Of a DNA stretch of 34,060 bases, positions 22,536-29,801 are shown piece by piece. The stretch is taken from assembly GCA_964569055.1 (NCBI GenBank), contig CAZMSZ010000031.1, positions 1 through 34,060 on the forward strand. Reading direction: 5' to 3'. The position numbers were made by a program, and so were the translations under genes. The notes under the pieces were generated by a model. The model did not search any database, had not been told where the DNA came from, and was given only the letters and a program-made list of their open reading frames with translations. The stretch is from JAWLGW01 sp964569055 (GTDB taxonomy: Bacteria; Planctomycetota; J058). The number at the start of each line of letters is the position of its first letter. The stretch's first letter is position 1.

Positions 22536-23154
22536 ACGGGCGCAGGTCGACGAACTGTGGGTGCTGGGAGAGTGGTTCGACGACCTGAGCAAGCCACGGT
22601 GCGAGGTGGGCGTACACCTTTCGGACCTGGCCGTCCTCGGTGCGGGCGCAGAGGCAGGCCTCGACGTCGTCGATCGAGTTGTCGTAGACGTAGACGCGGT
22701 CCGCGACGCGGATCGCGGGGGTGAGGTTCGCCATGGAACGACCGTAGCGGCTGATGATCTTCTCGATGGGCACGGTGTGCCCGCCTTGCATCACACGATC
22801 GGCGACGCGGGCCGCGTTGATCCTCGGATCGCTCGTGCCCACGAAGAACACCCGCACGAAGTATCCGCGCGCCTTGGCGCGAATCAGGAAGTCGAGCTTG
22901 TCGGGCGCCGAGAAGACGGTCTCGAAGGCGATGCCGGCGCGCTGCTCGAGGAGCTCCTCGCGGCGGGCCTGGGTCCATTGCGCTGCCGCGAGCACGGCTT
23001 CGGGCGCGTTCCAGTCGCCGAAGCGGTCCCGTGCGATCTCGTCCGGGTTGAGGTACTCGACGCCCTCGCTCCAGCGGTCCTGGCGCAGACGCGCCGTGAC
23101 GGTCGTCTTGCCCGCGCCGTTCGGCCCCGCGATCACGAGCAGGACAGGCTTCAT
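22534..23154 (-). CDS. Zeta-toxin-like P-loop kinase
   Basis: A 206-residue P-loop kinase of the zeta-toxin family; characterised members phosphorylate UDP-N-acetylglucosamine and so poison cell-wall synthesis. Walker A is AGPNGAGKTTV (9-19). NPDEIA (36-41) matches the region of the catalytic Asp. AFETVFSAPDK (77 onward) is the conserved substrate block, and FVRVFFVGTSDPRINAARVADRV matches the downstream family core. ATG 23154 overlaps the stop of a small upstream gene by 4 bp (ATGA), the arrangement of a toxin-antitoxin operon. The TAA stop is formed within the last copy of the 46-bp array. Some chromosomal family members may have non-toxic roles, so toxin activity is inferred. Confidence 0.82.
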   Translation of the reverse strand: MKPVLLVIAGPNGAGKTTVTARLRQDRWSEGVEYLNPDEIARDRFGDWNAPEAVLAAAQWTQARREELLEQRAGIAFETVFSAPDKLDFLIRAKARGYFVRVFFVGTSDPRINAARVADRVMQGGHTVPIEKIISRYGRSMANLTPAIRVADRVYVYDNSIDDVEACLCARTEDGQVRKVYAHLAPWLAQVVEPLSQHPQFVDLRP

Positions 23155-23369
23155 GCGTGCGGATCGGACGGACGACTCTGGGCGGCCTCGCTGGCGGCGA
23201 GCCGTGCGAGGGCGGCCTCGCGCAGGACCGCGATCTCTCGGTAGAGGCGCTCGAGCGCCTCGCGGCGGCGGCGCGCCACGTCGGCGAAGGCCTCGGACGC
23301 GAGGGCGCGCAGGTCGTCGTCGGTGGGCTCGTAACTCGGGTCGGCGAGGTTGACGGTGCGCTGCTGCAT
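23151..23369 (-). CDS. Small partner (antitoxin-like) of the zeta-like kinase
   Basis: A 72-residue acidic-then-helical protein. The N-terminus (NLADPSYEPTDDDLRALASE) is followed by a long charged helix (ARRRREALERLYREIAVL) that may be a coiled coil. Similar short genes commonly precede stand-alone zeta kinases in Gram-negative genomes and are thought to neutralise them. It overlaps the kinase start by 4 bp. No DNA-binding motif is clear. ATG 23369 has only GGAAG upstream. Confidence 0.72.
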   Translation of the reverse strand: MQQRTVNLADPSYEPTDDDLRALASEAFADVARRRREALERLYREIAVLREAALARLAASEAAQSRPSDPHA

Positions 23370-23520
23370 GGCTTCCAGCGTACCGGGCGGCGCGGTCTCG
23401 GTCTACCCGGCGGACGGGTGAGCGACGGACCGCCGACGCGTCCTGCGCTCCTTCACGCGGGCGAAGCGCGCACTCGGGCGGGGCGCGGGCGCGGGTTGGG
23501 CCGCGCGGAGGGCGCTCCGA

Positions 23521-23548
23521 TTGACCTTGTCGCGGCGGGGCGCATGAT
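23521..23548 (+). promoter_or_regulatory. Putative promoter of the sulfotransferase gene
   Basis: TTGACC (23521-23526), a 16-nt spacer and CATGAT (23543-23548) match the sigma-70 pattern reasonably well and lie about 50 bp before the ATG at 23601. Confidence 0.45.
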
Positions 23549-23600
23549 CGCGCGTGTGCCTCGTTGATCGATCCCTCCCCTGATTCGCCCGAGGCTTCTC

Positions 23601-24521
23601 ATGAGACACCCTCCGATCCTGGTGACCGGCGCGCACCGTACGGGGACGACGTGGACGGGGCGTATGCTCGCGCTGCGGCCCGAGGTGGGGTACATCCACG
23701 AGCCGTTCAACCCGGTGGTGGATCGACGGCTGCGGTTCGTGCGGCCGTACACGTACGTGTGCGCGGAGAACCAGGACGGGTATGTCGAGGCGCTGCGGGA
23801 CATGATCGAGTTCCGCTACCCGGTGGTCGACGAGCTGCGGCGCCACGTGCGGGCGCGGACGCTCTCGGGCCTGGTCGAGAACGTGGGGGCCGCCTGGCGG
23901 CGGCGGCTCGCGCGGGCGCGGGCGCTGGTCAAGGACCCGCTGGCGGCCTTCTCGGCCGAGTGGCTGGCCAACCGGTTCGGGATGCAGGTGGTCGTGCTGG
24001 TGCGTCACCCGGCCGGGTTCGCCAGCAGCCTCAAGGTGAACGACTTCCGCTTCGGGTTCGCGCACCTGCTCGAGCAGCCGCTGCTGCTGCGCGACCTGTT
24101 GCGGCCGTTCGTGCACGACATCGTGGCCTACGCGGCCGACCCGCCGCCGATCGTGGACCAGGCGGCGCTCGTGTGGCGCATGGTCTACGCCTCCATGGAG
24201 CGGTTCCGCGAGCGGCACCCCGACTGGATCTTCGTGCGCCACGAGGACCTGGCCCGCGAGCCGGTGGTCGGGTTCCGCGCGCTCTACGAGCGCCTGCAGC
24301 TCCCGTGGGACGAGCAGGTGGAGGCGGCGATCCGCTGGCACAGCGGGGACGATCAGGTCGCGCCGCCGCCGCGGCTGCGGCGCTACGACCAGCAGCGGAG
24401 CGCCAGCCACACCCACCTCGACTCCTGGCGGCGGCGGCTCACCCCCGACGAGATCGCGCGCCTCCGCGAGAAGGTGGGGAGCGCGGCGGCCGCCTACTAC
24501 GCGGCGAGCGACTGGTCGTAG
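23601..24521 (+). CDS. PAPS-dependent sulfotransferase family protein
   Basis: A 306-residue cytosolic-type sulfotransferase that would transfer sulfate from PAPS to an unknown acceptor. The 5'-phosphosulfate loop is ILVTGAHRTGTTWTGRML (residues 6-23, TGxxRTGTTW), and the 3'-phosphate block is VVLVRHPAGFASSLKVND (Arg135, Ser142/143). A conserved FVRHEDLAREPVVGFRALYE stretch and a C-terminal helical region with SHTHLDSWRRRLTPDE complete the fold. ATG 23601 is preceded by GAGG 6 nt upstream. It stands alone with its own promoter and converges with the toroid protein gene 13 bp away. The acceptor (glycan, lipid or small molecule) cannot be told. Confidence 0.88.
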   Translation: MRHPPILVTGAHRTGTTWTGRMLALRPEVGYIHEPFNPVVDRRLRFVRPYTYVCAENQDGYVEALRDMIEFRYPVVDELRRHVRARTLSGLVENVGAAWRRRLARARALVKDPLAAFSAEWLANRFGMQVVVLVRHPAGFASSLKVNDFRFGFAHLLEQPLLLRDLLRPFVHDIVAYAADPPPIVDQAALVWRMVYASMERFRERHPDWIFVRHEDLAREPVVGFRALYERLQLPWDEQVEAAIRWHSGDDQVAPPPRLRRYDQQRSASHTHLDSWRRRLTPDEIARLREKVGSAAAAYYAASDWS

Positions 24522-24534
24522 CGGCGGCGCGCGC

Positions 24535-27252
24535 TCACTCGCCCAGCGCCTCGAGCCACACCGCCACGTCGGGCGGGTGCTTCAGGCCCGAGAGCTCCTG
24601 CAACAGCGCGTGGGCCCGCGCCCGTGTGGTCTCGCTGCGCAGCCCGTCCACCAGCGCCCGCAAGGCGGGGCGGCCGATCGCGCGCAGGTCGCGCTCGGCC
24701 GCGGCGACGCGGTGCGGGAGGGCGAGGTCGCGCAGGGCGCGCTGGATCCGCTCGGCCTGCACGCGGGCGGGGCCCTCCGCGTCCCACCAGGCGCGCAGCC
24801 GGGCGAGCGCCTCGCGCCGCTCGGCCGGCGCGCCGCTCGGGTCGAACGGGGCCGGCTCGGCGCCGCTCAGCGCGACGAGGTGCGTCCACACCTCGCGCCG
24901 CCAGGCGGCGGGCTCCTCCTCCAGCAGGGCGAACAGCTCGGGGGTCGCCTCGACGGCGCGCAGCCGCACGAGCGCGGTGAGCGCGCGGGTCCGCAGCGGC
25001 CGCGAGGCGTCGCGCGCCCGCAGCGGCGCGCGGACCTGCTCGAGCTCCTCGAACACTCGGCCGCCCTCCACCCGCCGGATCGCCTCGTAGGCCCTGACGA
25101 ACCGCGCCAGGGCCGCGGGCTCCAGCTCGCCCGTCAGCAGCTTGCAGGTCTCGCGCGCCCAGCGGCGCGCCGCGCGGGCTGGGTGCTCGAGGAGCGCCGC
25201 CAGCTCGGGCGCGAGGCGCGGGCGCTCGAGCGGGTCGAGCGCGGCCAGCGCCTGCTGGGCCAGCTCGAGGGGCGTCGCGCCGGGGTCGTCGGCCAGGGCC
25301 GCCAGCGCCTCGCGCACCGAGACCTCGACCCGCTCGCCCGAGCGCTCGAGCACGACCACGTCCCAGGCCGCGGGGTCGACCCCGCCGGTGCGCACCCGCT
25401 GGGCCGCGCGCAGGTGCAGCTGCGCCGGGAGCGTCGCGCGGTTGAGGACCAGGAGCGCGAACGAGGTGTCCTCCACGTTCCCCCAGCTCCCGTCGTCTCG
25501 TTGGCGGGCGAGGAGCTCGGCCGCCAGGTCGCGCCACCACTCGCGCGCGCCGAGCCGCTCCACGCCCGCCGTGTCCATGGCCTTCTCCAGGCTGTAGGCG
25601 TAGTAGTAGTACCAGCCCTCGTTGTCGTGGGCCGGGTTGCGCGCCACGTCGTAGCGCGTGAGCAGCCAGGCCAGCCCGTCGCGCAGCGCCTCGAGGGTCG
25701 CGGCGTCGAGCGCGCCCGTCAGCCGCCGCGCCGCCGCCAGGCCCTCACGGGCGATCGCCACGCTCGAGGCGCCCGCGCAGGTCATGGAGCCGTACGCGCC
25801 GCCGCGCGTGCCGGTGACGTAGCTCCAGCCCCGGGCCCGCGCCCGCTCGCGCTCCACCGCGCTGGCGGTCGTCTTGGCGCGCTCGGTGGTCTGGCCTGGC
25901 AGGGGCGCGTCGCGCGCGTCCTCCTGGAGCGGGGCTCCGCGGAGGTAGCGCGTGCCCGCGAGCGACGTCTCCGGCCCGCCCTTCTCCTGGCTGTCCACGG
26001 CCTCGCGCGCGATCTCCTCCCACACCCCCGGCGGCACCGCGACGCCGCTCGCGAGCGCGGAGTGCAGCGCCAGCACCGCGAACTGGGAGTTGGAGCGGTC
26101 GCCGTGCTTGGCCGGCGCGTCGCCGTCGTGCCCGCGCGGGCCCGCCCCCGGCTCGGCCGGGCCGAAGTAGCTCCACCAGCCCTCGCCCTCCTTGCGCGCC
26201 GCCACCAGCCACCCGACCGCGCGCTCCATGAGCGCGAGGTCCTCCTTGGCGGCCGGACCGCGCTCGTAGCGCGCCACGCTCCGCGTCCTCTCCTGGGGCC
26301 GCTTGGGGACGCGCCGGATCGCGCGCGCCTCGAGGGCCATGACCCACAGCGCGACCGAGTAGGTCTCCACCAGCGGCTGCTGGCGCATCCAGGCGAACTG
26401 ACGCTCCAGCGCGCGCGGCTCGGTCCCCGAGCGGAGCAGCGCGAAGCAAGGCAGCGCGAGGTGACCGAGCTGGTAGCGCTCGTACTCGCGCCGCTTCTGC
26501 TGCTCGAGCAGGCGGGCCTCGGTCTCCTGCTCGAGCCAGCCGCGCCCGCGCTCGATCGCGCGCTGCACGGCCACGTGGAACTCGGCCGCGTCCACCTCGA
26601 TCGGCTCGCGCGCGGTCTGGATCGTGCCCTGGTGGAGCGCGGTCACCTCGCTGCCTTCGCCGCGGGTGGTCAGCTCGAAGGCGTAGGTCGCCTGCAGCAG
26701 CCGTCCGCGCCCGAGGTCGAACACCCGCGTCAGCTCGAGGGTGCCCTTGATCAGCCAGTGGTCCTTGACCGTGGTCGTGACCACCAGCGAGCTGCGGACG
26801 GTGACCTTCCTCCCCTTGCGGCGCACGGCGTGGTTCCCGGCGGCGCGGAGCTCGCCGCCGGCGATCGGGAACACGTCGGCGACCTCGGTGATCGCCGGGC
26901 GGCGCGCGGCGGGCAGCTCGCCCTCGGGCGCCGCGAGCGCGTAGTGCCACACGAGGTCGCCGAGGCCGCGCACCGGCCGGCGGGGGCGCCAGCCGTCCTG
27001 GTGGTCGGTGGCGCCGACCAGCGCGACCGCGCCGATCGCGAGCCGCGCGTCCTCCGCGCCCCCCTCGGCGGGGCGGTGGTCGTAGCGGACCTTCTCGTCG
27101 GGGCCGAGCTTCCAGCGGAGCGTGTCGGCGCGAGCCGGCGCGGGGCCGAGCGCGACGAGCAGGCCGACGGCGAGGCTCAGCGCGGGGGCGAGCCGGACGC
27201 GCGGCTCGGCGCGGCGACCGCCGCAGGGACCAGCACCGGGGCAGGGGGGCAT
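24535..27252 (-). CDS. Secreted alpha-alpha toroid (prenyltransferase/squalene-oxidase-repeat-like) and HEAT-like protein
   Basis: A 905-residue exported protein. ATG 27252 follows GGAGGACGC and gives a clear signal peptide (APALSLAVGLLVALGPAPARA, cleavage at ARA-DT), so the far longer upstream frame is ignored. Residues ~40-220 are beta-rich. Residues ~230-630 resemble a terpenoid-cyclase-type helical toroid (FAVLALHSAL, TCAGASSVAIAREGL, NEGWYYYYAYSLEKAMDTAG, LARQRDDGSWGNVEDTSFAL). The C-terminal ~250 residues are Leu/Arg/Glu-rich HEAT-like repeats. No DxDD cyclase motif was seen, so it is more likely a binding or protease-inhibitor-like scaffold than a cyclase. Proteins of this shape are common and uncharacterised in Planctomycetes. 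The function is unknown. Confidence 0.75.
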   Translation of the reverse strand: MPPCPGAGPCGGRRAEPRVRLAPALSLAVGLLVALGPAPARADTLRWKLGPDEKVRYDHRPAEGGAEDARLAIGAVALVGATDHQDGWRPRRPVRGLGDLVWHYALAAPEGELPAARRPAITEVADVFPIAGGELRAAGNHAVRRKGRKVTVRSSLVVTTTVKDHWLIKGTLELTRVFDLGRGRLLQATYAFELTTRGEGSEVTALHQGTIQTAREPIEVDAAEFHVAVQRAIERGRGWLEQETEARLLEQQKRREYERYQLGHLALPCFALLRSGTEPRALERQFAWMRQQPLVETYSVALWVMALEARAIRRVPKRPQERTRSVARYERGPAAKEDLALMERAVGWLVAARKEGEGWWSYFGPAEPGAGPRGHDGDAPAKHGDRSNSQFAVLALHSALASGVAVPPGVWEEIAREAVDSQEKGGPETSLAGTRYLRGAPLQEDARDAPLPGQTTERAKTTASAVERERARARGWSYVTGTRGGAYGSMTCAGASSVAIAREGLAAARRLTGALDAATLEALRDGLAWLLTRYDVARNPAHDNEGWYYYYAYSLEKAMDTAGVERLGAREWWRDLAAELLARQRDDGSWGNVEDTSFALLVLNRATLPAQLHLRAAQRVRTGGVDPAAWDVVVLERSGERVEVSVREALAALADDPGATPLELAQQALAALDPLERPRLAPELAALLEHPARAARRWARETCKLLTGELEPAALARFVRAYEAIRRVEGGRVFEELEQVRAPLRARDASRPLRTRALTALVRLRAVEATPELFALLEEEPAAWRREVWTHLVALSGAEPAPFDPSGAPAERREALARLRAWWDAEGPARVQAERIQRALRDLALPHRVAAAERDLRAIGRPALRALVDGLRSETTRARAHALLQELSGLKHPPDVAVWLEALGE

Positions 27253-27381
27253 GCGTCCTCCGGAGGCCAAGGCGGAGACAGGGCCCCAGGGTGGACCAGG
27301 GCGGGGGGGCGCGCAAGCGGCCCTGAGGGCGGCCCTCGGCGCGGCGCCTGGTAGGATCCAAGGCCGCGGAGGGTCCCCGCC

Positions 27382-27861
27382 ATGGCCGACCAACAGGACA
27401 AGGAGCTGCTCAAGCGCAGCGACATCTTCGCGGGCCTCGACGACCCGCAGCTCGACGCGGTGTTCGGCCTCGCCGAGCGGCAGCGCGTCCCCGAGGGGAC
27501 CGTGATCGTCGAGGAGGACCAGCAGGGCAAGACCTGCTACTTCATCATCGAGGGGCGGGTCGACATCGAGATCCGTCCGCCGTTCTCCGGCCGCAGCCCG
27601 CAGAAGCTCGCCACGATCAAGCGCGGCGAGATGTTCGGCGAGCTGGCGCTGGTCGACGGCTTCTTGCGGAGCGCGACCTGCCGCGCGACCGAGGAGGTGG
27701 AGCTGCTCGCGTTCGCCAACGAGGCGCTCGAGCGGCTCATGGAAGAGGACCCCAGGATCGGCTACCGGATCATGCGCAACGTGGCGAACGTGCTCAGCTC
27801 GCGGATCCGCAGCACCAACATGAAGCTCCGCAACGCGCTCGCGGACGTCTTCTACTACTAG
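27382..27861 (+). CDS. Stand-alone cyclic nucleotide-binding domain protein
   Basis: A 159-residue protein consisting of one cNMP-binding beta-barrel (CRP/PKA-R type). Visible blocks are LKRSDIFAGLDDPQLDAV, CYFIIEGRVDIEI, KRGEMFGELALVDGFLRSAT (phosphate-binding cassette with Gly-Glu and Arg) and a C-terminal helix ending MKLRNALADVFYY. There is no HTH, kinase, channel or other effector domain, so it probably senses or binds a nucleotide and acts on a partner. ATG 27382 has GGAGGG 8 nt upstream. panB starts 6 nt after its stop, placing it first in a cNMP-panB-panE-gyrA run. The ligand is not known. Confidence 0.85.
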   Translation: MADQQDKELLKRSDIFAGLDDPQLDAVFGLAERQRVPEGTVIVEEDQQGKTCYFIIEGRVDIEIRPPFSGRSPQKLATIKRGEMFGELALVDGFLRSATCRATEEVELLAFANEALERLMEEDPRIGYRIMRNVANVLSSRIRSTNMKLRNALADVFYY

Positions 27862-27867
27862 GGACCC

Positions 27868-28788
27868 ATGTCGAGTCATCAGCCGAAGCGAGCCAAGCGG
27901 CTCACCGTCCCCGCGGTGCTCGGACGCAAGGGGAAGAAGCCGCTCACCATGATCACCGCCTACGGCTTCGACCACGCCCGGATCGTGGACGAGGCCGGGG
28001 TCGACATGATCCTGGTCGGAGACTCCGTCGCGAACGTGTGCCTCGGTCACGAGACCACGCTCCCGGTCACGGTCGACCAGATGGTCAGCTACACCGCCGC
28101 GGTGCGGCGCGGCACCGGGCGGGCGCTGGTGATCGGCGACATGCCGTTCCTCAGCTACACGGTGGACGCCAGCGACGCGATCCGCAACGCCGGGCGGTTC
28201 CTCAAGGAGGCCGGCGCCGACGCGATCAAGCTCGAGGGCGGGATCGAGGTCGAGGACACGGTGCGCGCGATCGTGCGCGCCGGGATCCCGGTCATGGGCC
28301 ACGTGGGGCTGACCCCGCAGACGGTCTCCAAGCTGGGCGGCTACCGGGTCCAGGGCACCTCGGCGCTCACCGCGCGCCACGTGGCCGACTCGGCCGCGGC
28401 CCTGGAGGACGCGGGCGCCTTCGCGGTGGTGCTCGAGTGCGTGCCGAGCGAGGTCGCGCGCGAGATCACCGAGCGCCTCTCGATCCCGACCATCGGGATC
28501 GGCGCGGGGCCGCACACCGACGGTCAGGTGCTCGTGTTCCACGACGTGCTCGGCCTGCTGCGCGGCGGCCACACCCCGCGGTTCGTCAAGCGCTACGCCG
28601 ACCTCGGCGCGCTCGCGGTCGACGCCGTGCGCCAGTTCGTGGACGAGGTGCGCGGCGGCGCGTTCCCGGCGCCCGAGCACGGCTTCAGCATGAGCGACGG
28701 CGAGCCCGAGAAGCTGCGCGACGCGCTGTCGGAGCCGCTGCGCGGGGCCGTCGCCGACGGGCTCGTCGCGCCGACGCTCGACGAGTGA
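27868..28788 (+). CDS. panB: 3-methyl-2-oxobutanoate hydroxymethyltransferase (PanB)
   Basis: First step of pantothenate (coenzyme A) synthesis: it moves a hydroxymethyl group from methylene-tetrahydrofolate to ketoisovalerate, giving ketopantoate. The 306-residue TIM barrel has all family blocks: MITAYGFDHARIVDEAGVD, LVGDSVANVCLGHETTLPVT, IGDMPFLSY, GADAIKLEGG, GHVGLTPQTVSKLGGYRVQG, VLECVPSEVA with the catalytic Glu, and IGIGAGPHTDGQVLVFHD. The length is slightly above the usual ~265-280 because of a C-terminal extension. The start has AGGG close upstream. The TGA overlaps the panE GTG by 4 bp, so consecutive pathway enzymes are coupled. Confidence 0.96.
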   Translation: MSSHQPKRAKRLTVPAVLGRKGKKPLTMITAYGFDHARIVDEAGVDMILVGDSVANVCLGHETTLPVTVDQMVSYTAAVRRGTGRALVIGDMPFLSYTVDASDAIRNAGRFLKEAGADAIKLEGGIEVEDTVRAIVRAGIPVMGHVGLTPQTVSKLGGYRVQGTSALTARHVADSAAALEDAGAFAVVLECVPSEVAREITERLSIPTIGIGAGPHTDGQVLVFHDVLGLLRGGHTPRFVKRYADLGALAVDAVRQFVDEVRGGAFPAPEHGFSMSDGEPEKLRDALSEPLRGAVADGLVAPTLDE

Positions 28789-29735
28789 CCGCCGCGGCGG
28801 TGGTGATCGGGCCGGGCGCGCTCGGCACGCTGCTCGCCACGCTCCTCACCGACGGCGGCGTGCGCGTCACGCTGCTCGACCGGGACCCGGCGCGGGCCGC
28901 GCGCCTGCGCGGACGCGGCCTGACGGTGAGCGGGCCGGGTCACGCCACCACGCGCCGGTTCGAGCTGGAGGTGGCGACCGACCCCGCGCGGCTCGCCGCC
29001 GACGTCGTGCTGCTGTGCGTGAAGGCGCGCGACGCCGAGGCGGCCGCGACGGCCGCCGCCAAGGTGGGCGGGGACCCCACGATCCTGGTGCTGCAGAACG
29101 GGCTGGGCCGGGCCGAGGCGGTGGCCGCCGCGGTGGGCGACCCCACCCGGGTGGTCGGTGTGTTGACCGCGGAGGGGGCCACCCGGCTGGGCGAGGGGCA
29201 GGTCCACCACGCCGGGCGCGGCCCGACCCGGGTCGCCCCGCTCCTCAGCGCGGGTCGGGGGCGCGCCCGCGAGGCGGCCGCGCTCCTGGCCGGGGCCGAC
29301 CTCGAGGTCGAGCTGACGGACGACCTCGCCGCGGCCGTGTGGGCCAAGCTGCAGGTGAACGCGGCGATCAACGCGCTGACCGCCCTGCTCGACTGCCGCA
29401 ACGGCGCGCTGCTGCGCTCGGAGGCCGCCCTGGCCCTGGCCGACCAGGCCGCGGAGGAGGTGGCCGAAGTGGCAGCGGCCCAAGGCATTGCGGGAGACTG
29501 GTCGCGGGAGGCGGCGCATCGGCGCTGGCGGGCGGTCGCGGAGCGCACCGCGGACAACGTCTCCTCGACCCTCCAGGACCTCCGAAGCGGCCAGAAGACG
29601 GAGGTATTTGCTATAAATGAGGCCGTCGCGCGGGCGGCCGCCGAGGCGGGCCGCGCCGCGCCGGTCAACGCGCTCCTGGCTCGCCTGATCACGGCGCGCG
29701 AGGAGCTGCTCGAGGCCGACCCGCCGCGTCCCTGA
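28785..29735 (+). CDS. panE: 2-dehydropantoate 2-reductase (PanE)
   Basis: NADPH-dependent reduction of ketopantoate to pantoate, the step after PanB. The GTG at 28785 overlaps the panB stop (GTGA). The 316-residue product has the N-terminal Rossmann motif VVIGPGALGTLLA, VVLLCVKARD, LVLQNGLGRAEAVA, the catalytic-lysine block AVWAKLQVNAAINALTALL, and the C-terminal STLQDLRSGQKTEVFAINEA with the substrate-binding Glu. The codons around FAINE include a small AT-rich patch. A 66-bp gap leads to gyrA on the same strand. No panC or panD is in the window. Confidence 0.94.
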   Translation: MTAAAVVIGPGALGTLLATLLTDGGVRVTLLDRDPARAARLRGRGLTVSGPGHATTRRFELEVATDPARLAADVVLLCVKARDAEAAATAAAKVGGDPTILVLQNGLGRAEAVAAAVGDPTRVVGVLTAEGATRLGEGQVHHAGRGPTRVAPLLSAGRGRAREAAALLAGADLEVELTDDLAAAVWAKLQVNAAINALTALLDCRNGALLRSEAALALADQAAEEVAEVAAAQGIAGDWSREAAHRRWRAVAERTADNVSSTLQDLRSGQKTEVFAINEAVARAAAEAGRAAPVNALLARLITAREELLEADPPRP

Positions 29736-29801
29736 CCGTCCGGGCCCCCGCCGGACCTCCAGGGCGCCGGCCGGAGCGGCCTCCCTGGGAGCGGGGACAG
29801 C

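Noticed and set aside
24535..27252. Squalene-hopene cyclase
   Set aside because: It has a signal peptide, no DxDD catalytic motif was seen, and the C-terminus is HEAT-like; only the toroid-type repeats recall the cyclases.
24577..27354. A 925-codon plus-strand frame antisense to the toroid protein
   Set aside because: The translation is Arg/Ala/Gly/Leu low complexity without motifs; the minus strand has a signal peptide, ribosome binding site and recognisable domains.
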